Assembly (NCBI RefSeq): GCF_002760615.1
Contig: NZ_AWWI01000040.1
Location: forward strand, 1 to 64,000
From: Puniceibacterium antarcticum
GTDB lineage: Bacteria > Pseudomonadota > Alphaproteobacteria > Rhodobacterales > Rhodobacteraceae
DNA: 64,000 nt
Direction of reading: 5' to 3'
A program made the position numbers and the translations under genes. The notes under the pieces are model-generated. The model had not been told where the DNA came from. It did no database searches and saw nothing but the letters and a program-made list of their open reading frames with translations. This document shows, piece by piece, positions 1 to 7,623 of this stretch. Positions within the stretch are counted from its first letter, which is position 1. Each line of letters begins with the position of its first letter.

Positions 1-1186
1 CCGCCGCCACGGCCACAGGTGCCACGCGCGGGGGGGCGGTGATCGGCGGTTCCGGCTTCAGCGCCACGCCGCGCGGCGTGTGCGACACGATCAGCGGCTC
101 GGGACGGCGCCCGCGCCCCTTGGTCAGCGGCATTTCCTCGGCAATGCGCACCTCGGGTGAGGCGCGCAGGCGCGACTTGATCACATCGGCGATCTTTGCA
201 CGGATACGATCGTCGCCCGGCTCTTCCTGCAGCTCAGGCGACTCGACCTCGGCCAGCTCGGGTTCGGGCACCGGATCATTGCGCTTGATCAGCTGCGGCA
301 TGCGCGACAGAAAGCTCGGCTTTTCCACAACCGGCTCCATCACATCCTCGTCCTGCGTGTAATCGTCGTGCATGTACATGTCCGGGCCTCGGCGGCGTAC
401 CGAGGGTGTGGGCACATACTGCGGCACATCATCCTGTGCGGCGGCCCAGGCGACGGTGTCGGCCTCTTCCTCGCGGCGGCGGATCCGGCGTTCCACATGC
501 GCCATCTGCATGGCCTGCGCCCCCTGCACCGCCCCGCTGGCACTCCGGCCCAGCAGCGTCAGCAGATTGGCATAGGCCATCACCAGGCTCATCGCAAGGA
601 AACGAGTGATGCCGCGCAGCTCGGGCATGGTAAAGCCCATGACAAAGGCGCCCATCGCCACAATCACCCCACCCAGTACCAGCATCAGCAGCTTGAGCCC
701 GAGGCTCGCCCCCACCGGCAGGACGTTCAGCATCGTGCCCATCATCATGTCGCCGAACATGCCGCCCAGACCAAAATTATGGCTCCACTCGGCGCCCACC
801 GGCTGACCGGCGGCATAGACCGAACAGATCGCAACCCAGATCGGCGCAAAGATCAGACAGGACACAGCGCGCTCTTCGCCCCGGTGGCTGACCATGCGCA
901 CCCCCCAGGCCAGCAGAGTCAGCGCCAGCGCCCAGCTGCCCCAGCCCACGATCATGAACAGCGGCGCGGCGATTGATGCCCCGATCCGCCCCATCGCGTT
1001 CTGCACGGGTGCATCCGTTGCGGACATGAAACTGGGGTCATCGGGCGTGTAGGACGTGATCATCGCCGCCGCCATGATCCCCAGCACCACGAGCAGAAGG
1101 CCCACAAGTTCCTTACCGCGCTTTTCAATCGCGGCCTGCATATCGCTGTCGAAAAGGGGGTCGCGCCCGCGTGCATGATACGCCAT
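1..1186 (-). CDS. ftsK: DNA translocase FtsK, N-terminal part (runs off the left edge)
   Basis: Septal DNA pump that links chromosome segregation to division; only the membrane and linker part is present. The frame is open from an ATG at 1186 to base 1. It begins MAYHARGRDPLFDSDMQ and has several hydrophobic segments in the first ~190 residues (for example LVGLLLVVLGIMAAAM, then a Trp-rich helix and LKLLMLVLGGVIVAMGAF). A charged, Pro/Glu-rich linker follows from about residue 220, as expected of FtsK. The motor domain with its Walker motifs would lie outside the window. A GAGG about 11 bases upstream could be the ribosome site. The dapC-like gene lies 46 bases upstream on the same strand, separated by a T-rich spacer, so co-transcription is likely. 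The family call is firm; the C-terminal part is unseen. Confidence 0.88.
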   Translation of the reverse strand, partial: MAYHARGRDPLFDSDMQAAIEKRGKELVGLLLVVLGIMAAAMITSYTPDDPSFMSATDAPVQNAMGRIGASIAAPLFMIVGWGSWALALTLLAWGVRMVSHRGEERAVSCLIFAPIWVAICSVYAAGQPVGAEWSHNFGLGGMFGDMMMGTMLNVLPVGASLGLKLLMLVLGGVIVAMGAFVMGFTMPELRGITRFLAMSLVMAYANLLTLLGRSASGAVQGAQAMQMAHVERRIRRREEEADTVAWAAAQDDVPQYVPTPSVRRRGPDMYMHDDYTQDEDVMEPVVEKPSFLSRMPQLIKRNDPVPEPELAEVESPELQEEPGDDRIRAKIADVIKSRLRASPEVRIAEEMPLTKGRGRRPEPLIVSHTPRGVALKPEPPITAPPRVAPVAVAA

Positions 1187-1232
1187 GTTCTGCTTTGCCT
1201 CTTTTTTTGGTTTTTTTACTCTTGTTGCGGCA

Positions 1233-2414
1233 CTAGTCGCCATACAGACAATCCCGAAGCCGCCCGAGCCCGTCCTTCAAATCTTCCAGCGGCGCCACCA
1301 TCGCAACGCGGATGAATCCCGCGCCGGGGTTGCCGTCCTGTGTATCGCGCGACAGATAGGCGCCGGGCAGAACCCGCACGCCGGTTTCCTGCCACAGCTT
1401 CAGCGCTGCCGCCTCGCCATCCTCGACCGGCAGCCACAGGAAAAATCCGCCCTGTGGCGGCAGATAGCCCGGCACATTGCCGAACATCCGGTCCGCCACG
1501 GCGAACTTTTCCTGATACAGACGCCGGTTCTCGATCACATGCGCCTCGTCCGCCCAGACCTTTTCGGCCACGCGCTGCAGCGGCAGCGGCAGCGGCGCCC
1601 CGGAATAGGCCCGCAGCTGACGCAGGCGCGCAATGCTTTCCGCGCCGCCCGCCACAAAACCAGACCGCAATCCCGGCAGGTTCGACCGCTTTGACAGCGA
1701 ATGAAAGATCACCACACGTTCAGGGTCCGCCCCCATGTCGCGCGCCACCTGCAACGCGCCCACAGGCGGCGTGTCACGGTAGATCTCGCAGTAACACTCA
1801 TCGGCCAGGATCTGGAAATCGTACTTTTCGCCCAGCGCGATCAGCGCTTCCCAATAGGCGCGGTCAGCCACCGCCCCCTGCGGATTCGCAGGCGAGCAGA
1901 TATAGGCCAGCGCGGTGCGCTCCAGCACATCGGCGGGCAGGCCCGCATAATCCGGCAGGTGCCCGGTTTCAGCCGTGGCAGGAACGAACACCGGCTCGGC
2001 CCCCACCGAAATCGCCGCCACCATGTAGACCTGATAAAACGGATTCGGGGTCAGAACCACGGGCTGCTTGCCATGCTTGGTCTCAGGGCACAACGCCATC
2101 GCGGCATTGTACAGCCCCTCGCGCGTGCCATTCACCGGCATCACATCCGTGTCCGGGTTCACCGTGACGCCGTAACGCTGCTCGATCCAGGCCGCAATGG
2201 CGGCGCGCAACTCGGGCGTGCCCTCGTTCGGGGGATACTTGCCAAACTCATGGGCGTGTTCGGCGATGATGCCGCTCACCCAGTCGGGAAAGGCGTGCTT
2301 AGGCTCGCCAATGGTCATATGCGCAACGGGGCCGCCCGGGGCATGGGCGTCCAAAAGGCTCCGCAGGCGCGGAAACGCATAGGCCGGAAGGTTCGAGAAC
2401 CGCTCGGGAAACAT
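1233..2414 (-). CDS. dapC: Class I/II PLP aminotransferase, DapC-like
   Basis: A 393-residue fold-type I aminotransferase, likely N-succinyldiaminopimelate aminotransferase of lysine and peptidoglycan precursor synthesis. Sequence signs are the opening FPERFSNLPAYAFPRLRSLL typical of DapC, the substrate/PLP region PVNGTREGLYNAA, the conserved NPFYQVY and SPANPQG, the PLP-binding lysine in SLSKRSNLPGLRSGF, and the C-terminal arginine region GFIRVAMV. The ATG at 2414 has GAGGCAG 7-8 bases upstream and is preferred over an in-frame TTG two codons earlier. It lies just upstream of ftsK on the same strand. Other class I aminotransferases of the same subgroup cannot be excluded, so the exact substrate is inferred. 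Confidence 0.8.
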   Translation of the reverse strand: MFPERFSNLPAYAFPRLRSLLDAHAPGGPVAHMTIGEPKHAFPDWVSGIIAEHAHEFGKYPPNEGTPELRAAIAAWIEQRYGVTVNPDTDVMPVNGTREGLYNAAMALCPETKHGKQPVVLTPNPFYQVYMVAAISVGAEPVFVPATAETGHLPDYAGLPADVLERTALAYICSPANPQGAVADRAYWEALIALGEKYDFQILADECYCEIYRDTPPVGALQVARDMGADPERVVIFHSLSKRSNLPGLRSGFVAGGAESIARLRQLRAYSGAPLPLPLQRVAEKVWADEAHVIENRRLYQEKFAVADRMFGNVPGYLPPQGGFFLWLPVEDGEAAALKLWQETGVRVLPGAYLSRDTQDGNPGAGFIRVAMVAPLEDLKDGLGRLRDCLYGD

Positions 2415-2707
2415 ATTCAACTGCCTCTGAACGCGGGATCATGGGTGCCCCGCTTTGCGACAGGATACGGAATGCAGCGGCCTTCGTCCAGAAAAAGCCG
2501 GGGGTTATCCCGGCCTGTGGCAGGAAAATCGCATCCCTCTGGCATAGCGGGACAACTTGACGCCCGCCGCACGCGTGTGCAGCACCCCCTCTCCCCTCCC
2601 CTGCCGTGCAGGATTCGCAAAATCGCCCCCTTGCGCGCCGCGACCCCCCGGCAGGATCTCGTGCAATTCACGTCAAAGATAAATGAAATCAAAGGCCTTG
2701 AACCGCG

Positions 2708-2725
2708 TGCAAGATATGCCTTGCA
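2708..2725. promoter_or_regulatory. Upstream palindrome, possible second MarR operator
   Basis: TGCAAG at 2708-2713 and CTTGCA at 2720-2725 form a perfect 6-base inverted repeat with a 6-base spacer (TGCAAGATATGCCTTGCA). Its size fits a MarR-type winged-helix dimer site. It lies nine bases before the larger palindrome. Confidence 0.4.
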
Positions 2726-2733
2726 ATCTTGCC

Positions 2734-2764
2734 ACAATATAATAAGTCAGCCTTATAATATTGT
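2734..2764. promoter_or_regulatory. Operator-like palindrome upstream of marR
   Basis: ACAATATAATAAG (2734-2746) and CTTATAATATTGT (2752-2764) match as an inverted repeat at 12 of 13 positions around a 5-base spacer. It is an AT-rich island in GC-rich surroundings, ends 20 bases before the marR start, and contains TATAAT-like text, so it may overlap the -10 region. An autoregulatory MarR site is the natural reading (inference). Confidence 0.6.
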
Positions 2765-2784
2765 ACCCTTAGTGAAAAATCCCC

Positions 2785-3264
2785 ATGCCCCGCGCCATCG
2801 ACCCCGACACCCTCGGCTTTGTGATCAACGATCTGGCCCGCCTGATGCGCGCCACCTTCGAGGAAGAGATCGAAGCCGCCGCCATCCACATCACCCCGTC
2901 AGAGGCGCGCGTACTCGCCCATATGTCGCGCTGTGACGCGCTGCAGCAGACCCGGCTCGCCTGCCTCCTTGGCCTGTCCCCGATGAGCCTGAGCACCTTT
3001 ATCGACAAACTCGAAGCCCTCGGCCTTGTCGAACGCGCCCCAGACCCCGAGGACCGCCGCGCCAAACTGGTCAGCCTGACCGACGCCGCCACCCCCGTCC
3101 TCGCCGAAATCGCACAGGCTGGCGTGCGTGCGCGCAGCCGCGCCACCCGTGGGCTGGACGCCGCGACGCTGGATCAGTTTCGCAAGACCGCCCGCCAGAT
3201 CCGCGACACCCTGGATGCAGACCGCCGCGCCCGCGCCGGGACCGACAGAAAGCACAGCACATGA
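2785..3264 (+). CDS. MarR-family transcriptional regulator
   Basis: A 159-residue winged-helix repressor, the usual MarR length. The core reads TPSEARVLAHMSRCDALQQTRLACLLGLSPMSLSTFIDKLEALGLV. This contains the recognition helix, followed by the wing with the conserved ERAPDPEDRRAKLVSLT (the D-x-R-D-R-R-x-K-x-V-x-L-T type). N- and C-terminal helices would form the dimer. Its stop overlaps the start of the efflux gene by four bases (ATGA), so it almost certainly controls that pump and itself through the palindromes just upstream. The inducing ligand is unknown. The ATG at 2785 has no strong ribosome site. Confidence 0.9.
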   Translation: MPRAIDPDTLGFVINDLARLMRATFEEEIEAAAIHITPSEARVLAHMSRCDALQQTRLACLLGLSPMSLSTFIDKLEALGLVERAPDPEDRRAKLVSLTDAATPVLAEIAQAGVRARSRATRGLDAATLDQFRKTARQIRDTLDADRRARAGTDRKHST

Positions 3265-4505
3265 CCGCCCCCGCCTCCTCCACCACACCGCTGATGTCCG
3301 AACGCCGCGTCAGCCTGATCGGCGCGCTGCTGGTCGCCATCGGCCCGGTCTCCATGGCGATCTACACCCCCGCCATGACCGAACTGGTGCAGGCCTTCGG
3401 GGTCAGCCCGTCCTCGGTCAAGATGACCCTGACGCTCTATTTCGGCGGCTTCGCCCTGGCTCAGCTGGTCGCAGGCCCGCTGTCCGACGCACTCGGACGC
3501 CGCCCGATCATCATCGCCTTCATGGGCATCTACTGCGCCGCCAGCCTGCTGGCCCTCGTGGCGCCCGACATCGAAACCCTGATGACCGCCCGCTTCCTGC
3601 AGGGCGTCGGCGCCTCTGCCGGCGTCGCCATCTCCCGCGCCCTGGTCCGTGACCTCTTCAAGGGCGAGGAATCCAGCCGTATCATGAACCTGATCGGCAT
3701 CATCCTCGCGCTCGGCCCGGCACTGGCGCCCAGCATCGGCGGCGCGCTTCTGGGCCTGTTCGGCTGGCGTTCGACCTTCGTTGTGATGCTTGCCATGGGT
3801 CTCGGGATCATTTCGGTTGCGATCTTCGCCCTGCGCGAAACCGTCACCCCCGACCGCAGCCGCCTCAACATCCGCAAGCTTGCCGGAACCTATGTCATGC
3901 TGCTCGGGCACCGGCATTTCATGGCAACGGCGCTGGTCATGTCCGGCGCCCTCGGCGCGCTCTACGCACAGGCGACCTTCCTGCCCTTCATCCTGATGGA
4001 CCGGGTCGGCCTGAGCCCGGCGCAGTTCGGCCTCGGCATGCTCATGCAATCGGGCTTCTTCTTCGCAAGCTCGCTTGCGGTGCGCTATCTGATGGCCCGC
4101 ACCTCGGCCTACAACCTCGTGGCCCCTGGCCTCGGCTTCATCCTGCTCGGCAGCCTCGGCACCCTGTCCCTCACCCTCGGCGCGCTCAGCTTCCTGCATG
4201 TGATGATCCCCGTTGCGATCTACGCCGTGGGCATCGCCTTCATCATGCCCGCCATGTCCACCGCCGCCCTGGCGCCATTCGGGCGCGAGGCCGGCGCCGC
4301 CGCCTCGATGCTGGGCTTTTTGCAGATGGGCTCAGGCCTGCTGATTGGCTCGCTCGGCGCATTGATGGGCGACACGGTGCAGGCCATGGCCTTGCTGATC
4401 CCGCTGATGGGGCTCACCGCCTGCATCGCCTACCTGGTCTACCGCAGCCACCCGCATCTGGCAGAACCGGAACCCCGCGCCGTCATGCCCGCCCCCCGCG
4501 GCTGA
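3261..4505 (+). CDS. bcr: MFS drug-resistance transporter, Bcr/CflA family
   Basis: A 414-residue major facilitator with about 12 membrane segments, the usual length for Bcr/CflA (DHA1) proton-driven exporters. Family marks are the opening SLIGALLVAIGPVSMAIYTPAM, the loop 2-3 motif AGPLSDALGRRPIII, and motif C in helix 5, LGPALAPSIGGALLGLFGW. The start overlaps the marR stop (ATGA), indicating translational coupling. The gene ends facing the amidase, with a palindromic repeat in between. Exporting a toxic small molecule under MarR control is the likely role; the substrate cannot be read from the sequence. Confidence 0.88.
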   Translation: MTAPASSTTPLMSERRVSLIGALLVAIGPVSMAIYTPAMTELVQAFGVSPSSVKMTLTLYFGGFALAQLVAGPLSDALGRRPIIIAFMGIYCAASLLALVAPDIETLMTARFLQGVGASAGVAISRALVRDLFKGEESSRIMNLIGIILALGPALAPSIGGALLGLFGWRSTFVVMLAMGLGIISVAIFALRETVTPDRSRLNIRKLAGTYVMLLGHRHFMATALVMSGALGALYAQATFLPFILMDRVGLSPAQFGLGMLMQSGFFFASSLAVRYLMARTSAYNLVAPGLGFILLGSLGTLSLTLGALSFLHVMIPVAIYAVGIAFIMPAMSTAALAPFGREAGAAASMLGFLQMGSGLLIGSLGALMGDTVQAMALLIPLMGLTACIAYLVYRSHPHLAEPEPRAVMPAPRG

Positions 4506-4515
4506 CCCCCGGCGT

Positions 4516-4580
4516 CATCTGCCCAAAAATATCCCGGGGGAGTCGCCCGTAAGGGCGACGGGGGCAGCGCCCCCTCCCCC
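4516..4580. repeat. Palindromic dispersed repeat, copy 1
   Basis: Lies between convergent bcr and the amidase. It carries two hairpins (GTCGCCC-GTAA-GGGCGAC and GGGGGC-AGC-GCCCCC) next to the core CCCAAAAATATCCCGGGGG. Its reverse complement recurs almost unchanged at 7312-7370. Position at two facing 3' ends suggests a bidirectional terminator or REP-like element. Confidence 0.8.
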
Positions 4581-4588
4581 GCTCACAA

Positions 4589-5920
4589 TCAGCGCAGCGC
4601 CGCTTCGACCGACAGCGCCAGCCGCAACAATTGCGCCTCGCCCCCGACCTGCCCCAACAGCTGCAGACCGCAGCTCGGCACGCCCGTGGGCAGGGTCATC
4701 GCCGCGCCGCCCATCAGGTTGCCCACCCGGGTGTTGCGCAGGGTCAGCAGGTTCTCGGTCACGTAATACTCGCCCTGCTCCATCAGCCGGTCGACCTTGG
4801 GCGGCAGGTTGGGCGCGGTCGGGCACAGAACCGCGTCATATCCCGCCATATGCCCAGCCCAGACCGCGCGCGCCGCATCCAGCCGTTGCCAGGCCGCCAC
4901 GTAATCCGCGCCAGAAAAGGCGCGCCCCCCCTCAAACCGCTCGCGGATCGGCGCAAACATCCGCTCGGGATGCGCCTCGATCACATCGCGCCAGGTGCCC
5001 CAGGCCTCCGCAGTATAAAGCACCGGCGCATCGCCCATCGGCCCCACAATCTCGGGCGCCTCCACCGGCTCGATCACCGCCCCCGCCGCGCGCAACCGCT
5101 CCAAAGCGCCTTCATAGGCCGCCGCAGGCCCCTCGCGCAGATCCTCCATCACGATGGTCTGCAGCGCCCCGAACCGCCGTCCGCGCAGATCGGGCACACC
5201 ACCCGTATCCATCGCACCAATGCCCAGCAGCGCCGCAAGCATCTGCGCCGAATCCTCAACCGTCCGGGTCAGCGGCCCCACCGTGTCGAACTTGGCCGCC
5301 AGCGGCACGACACCGCTCAGCGACAACAGCCCCGATGTGGTCTTCAGCCCCACAAGGTCGTTCCACCCCGCTGGAATCCGCACCGACCCGCCGGTGTCCG
5401 ATCCCACAGCCGCCGCCGCCAGACCAAACGCCACAGACGCCGCAGCGCCCGAGGACGATCCCCCCGACACCGCCTCAGGATCATTCACACAAGGCGCGGA
5501 TGCCGTGACCGGGTTCAGCCCCAGCCCCGAAAACGCCAGCTCTGACATATGCGTCTTGCCCAGACACACCAGCCCCATGGCCGACGCCGTGCGCAACACG
5601 TCGGCATCCCGCTCCGGCACCCGGCCTTTCAACAACGCCGACCCCGCCTCGGTCGCAACACCTGCCGTGTCGAACAGATCCTTCCAGCTGACCGGCACCC
5701 CGTCCAGCAGCGACAACCGCCGCCCCACCTTGGCGCGCAGACCAGCGGCCCGCGCCTCGGCCAAGGCCCGCTCGGGCGTCACCCGCGCATAAATCCGGTC
5801 CCTGTCGGGATGCGCCGCAATCGCGTCCAGAAACACCTGCGCCAGCGCCTCGGGGTCAATCTCGCCCCGCCCGATGCCGCGCCCCAGATCCGATGCGCTC
5901 CAAGACGTCCAACCCATCAT
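4589..5920 (-). CDS. Amidase signature (AS) family hydrolase
   Basis: A 443-residue amidase of the Ser-Ser-Lys class. The triad is visible: lysine in PVSWKDLFD (about residue 77), the first serine in SGGSSSGAAASVAFG, and the nucleophile in GSDTGGSVRIPA. The length equals that of GatA-like and aryl-amidases. No GatB or GatC neighbour is present, so a catabolic amidase is more likely than the tRNA amidotransferase subunit. The start at 5920 has AGGAG seven bases upstream; a second ATG follows directly. The gene is divergent from ubiH with an 88-base spacer. The substrate is not determinable. Confidence 0.87.
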   Translation of the reverse strand: MMGWTSWSASDLGRGIGRGEIDPEALAQVFLDAIAAHPDRDRIYARVTPERALAEARAAGLRAKVGRRLSLLDGVPVSWKDLFDTAGVATEAGSALLKGRVPERDADVLRTASAMGLVCLGKTHMSELAFSGLGLNPVTASAPCVNDPEAVSGGSSSGAAASVAFGLAAAAVGSDTGGSVRIPAGWNDLVGLKTTSGLLSLSGVVPLAAKFDTVGPLTRTVEDSAQMLAALLGIGAMDTGGVPDLRGRRFGALQTIVMEDLREGPAAAYEGALERLRAAGAVIEPVEAPEIVGPMGDAPVLYTAEAWGTWRDVIEAHPERMFAPIRERFEGGRAFSGADYVAAWQRLDAARAVWAGHMAGYDAVLCPTAPNLPPKVDRLMEQGEYYVTENLLTLRNTRVGNLMGGAAMTLPTGVPSCGLQLLGQVGGEAQLLRLALSVEAALR

Positions 5921-6008
5921 GCCGTCACTCCTGATTTCCGTGTTTCACCTGACGGTAGCGGCAGTGCGGCGCATGGACAATCCCGCCCGCACGGCCATAT
6001 TGCAGGGC

Positions 6009-7238
6009 ATGAGCACAGACATGACATATCACAGCGACATCCTTGTCATCGGGGGCGGCCTCAACGGCGCCTGCATGGCGCTCGCTGCCGCACAGACCGG
6101 CCTCAGCGTCACCGTGATCGACACACTGGCAGGCGGCGTTCAGTCCGATCCGGCCTTTGATGGGCGCTCCTACGCCCTTGCCCTCACCTCGCAGCGGATG
6201 CTGGCCGCCCTCGGGCTCTGGACCGCGCTCGAACACCACGCCCAGCCGATGTTGCAGATCAAGGTCAGCGACAGCCGCGTCGGCGACAGTGCCGCATTCC
6301 TCGGGCTGTCGTTCGACGCCGCCGAAATGGGCGACGGCCCCATGGGCTACATGGTCGAAGACCGCCACCTGCGCGCGTCCCTGCTGAGCGCACTGACCGA
6401 AACCGACGGCATCACCCACCGCACCGGCGCAACCGTGGTGGCCCAGAACGCCGATGCCACCGGCGCCTCCGTCACCCTCAGCGATGGAGAGATCCTGCGC
6501 GCCCGCCTGCTGATCGGCGCCGATGGCCGCCAAAGCGGCACGGCAACCCGCGCCGGCATACGCCGCACCGGCTGGACTTATCGCCAGAACGCCCTCGTCT
6601 GCGCCATCGCCCATGAAAAGCCGCACCATGGCATTGCCCACCAGCTGTTTCTGCCCCCCGGTCCGCTGGCGATCCTGCCGCTCACCGAAAACCGCAGCTC
6701 GATCGTCTGGACCGAAACCGCCGACATGGCCCGGCGCATCACCGCCCTGTCGGACGAGGATTACCTCAAGGTCCTGCGCCCCCGCTTCGGCGACTTTCTG
6801 GGACAGATCAGCCTTGCGGGCGCGCGCTACACCTATCCGCTGGGCCTGACGCTGGCCAATGCGCTGACCGCGCCGCGTCTGGTGCTGGTCGGCGACGCCG
6901 CCCACGGCATGCACCCCATCGCGGGTCAGGGCCTGAACGCCGGGCTGCGTGACATCGCGGCGCTGGCGCATGTGATCACACATGCCATCCAGCGCGGCGA
7001 GGATTTCGCCAGCCCGCAGGTGCTGGACCGCTACGCCGAATGGCGCCGGTTCGACACGGCCACGCTGGCGCTGGCGACGGATGTGTTCAACAGACTGTTT
7101 TCCAATGACAATCCCATTCTGCGCGGATTGCGCGATCTGGGGATGAAGATGGTCAATGCCGCCCCCGACCTGCGCCGCGGCTTCATGCGCGAGGCAGCAG
7201 GACTGTCGGGCGACCTGCCCGACCTCATGCGCCGCTAG
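6009..7238 (+). CDS. ubiH: UbiH/UbiF/COQ6-family FAD monooxygenase
   Basis: A 409-residue flavoprotein hydroxylase, likely for ring hydroxylation in ubiquinone synthesis. The N-terminal dinucleotide fold reads DILVIGGGLNGACMALAAA. The central family DG motif is IGADGRQSGTATRAGI, and the C-terminal FAD motif is LVGDAAHGMHPIAGQGLNAG. I chose the ATG at 6009 because it sits 14 residues before the GxGxxG-type motif; in-frame ATGs at 5973 and 6021 are alternatives, and the frame is open further upstream. UbiH versus UbiF versus UbiI specificity cannot be decided by eye. A dispersed repeat follows its 3' end. Confidence 0.85.
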   Translation: MSTDMTYHSDILVIGGGLNGACMALAAAQTGLSVTVIDTLAGGVQSDPAFDGRSYALALTSQRMLAALGLWTALEHHAQPMLQIKVSDSRVGDSAAFLGLSFDAAEMGDGPMGYMVEDRHLRASLLSALTETDGITHRTGATVVAQNADATGASVTLSDGEILRARLLIGADGRQSGTATRAGIRRTGWTYRQNALVCAIAHEKPHHGIAHQLFLPPGPLAILPLTENRSSIVWTETADMARRITALSDEDYLKVLRPRFGDFLGQISLAGARYTYPLGLTLANALTAPRLVLVGDAAHGMHPIAGQGLNAGLRDIAALAHVITHAIQRGEDFASPQVLDRYAEWRRFDTATLALATDVFNRLFSNDNPILRGLRDLGMKMVNAAPDLRRGFMREAAGLSGDLPDLMRR

Positions 7239-7311
7239 GCTGCGGGGTCCCGCAGTTGCGATCCCCGGCTTTCCAATCACCGGGCGGTTCTTCTTGGATG
7301 CGCCGATCAAA

Positions 7312-7370
7312 GGGGGCGCTGCCCCCGTCGCCCATACGGGCGACTCCCCCGGGATATTTTGGGGCAGATG
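7312..7370. repeat. Palindromic dispersed repeat, copy 2 (inverted relative to copy 1)
   Basis: Matches the reverse complement of copy 1 at about 57 of 59 positions; it has CATAC instead of CTTAC in one loop and one shifted base in the T/G run. Both hairpins and the CCCGGGATATTTT core are kept. It again lies between two convergent genes. Confidence 0.8.
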
Positions 7371-7445
7371 AAACAGGGGCTTCTGCCCCCCTGCAGCCTC
7401 TTGATCCGTCACAGCAGCTTGTCACATCTGCAAAGCTCACCGAGG

Positions 7446-7467
7446 CAGCGGGCCGCACGGCCCGCTG
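7446..7467. terminator. Strong hairpin, possible terminator or processing site
   Basis: CAGCGGGCC and GGCCCGCTG pair perfectly over nine bases around a GCAC loop. No T-run follows on either strand, so classic intrinsic termination is uncertain. Confidence 0.4.
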
Positions 7468-7623
7468 TCGAGAGGTCTGTGCGCGCGGCAGGCGCGCGCC
7501 GCAGGATCCATTAGGGCGTCCCGCCTTTCACCTGAAGCACCTCATCGCTTTTCGCGTTACAGGCGCAGCCGACATGCCACGAACAGGTGATGAAAGATTA
7601 AGGCGGCACGCTTTAGAGCCGCA

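Larger units (their letters stand above)
2415..2784. other. Divergent intergenic region between dapC-like gene and marR
   Basis: 370 bases between two divergent genes. The right third is AT-rich and holds two palindromes, listed separately, that probably control marR. The left part is GC-rich; I see no convincing small gene or RNA in it. Confidence 0.5.
7239..7623. other. Convergent intergenic region with serial hairpins
   Basis: 385 bases between the ends of ubiH and the DUF2125 gene. It holds repeat copy 2 (7312-7370), a GGGGC/GCCCC hairpin just after it, a perfect 9-base-pair hairpin (7446-7467), a GCGCGC/GCGCGC hairpin, and an imperfect GCGGC...GCCGC hairpin at 7603-7622 that probably ends the DUF2125 transcript. 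No gene is supported. Confidence 0.6.

Noticed and set aside
1701-2936. 411-codon plus-strand frame over the aminotransferase and into marR
   Set aside because: Arg/His-rich antisense text that crosses two real genes and the operator region.
3174-4199. 341-codon Glu/Ala/Gly-rich frame antisense to bcr
   Set aside because: Composition typical of the complement of a membrane-protein gene; no homology recognised.
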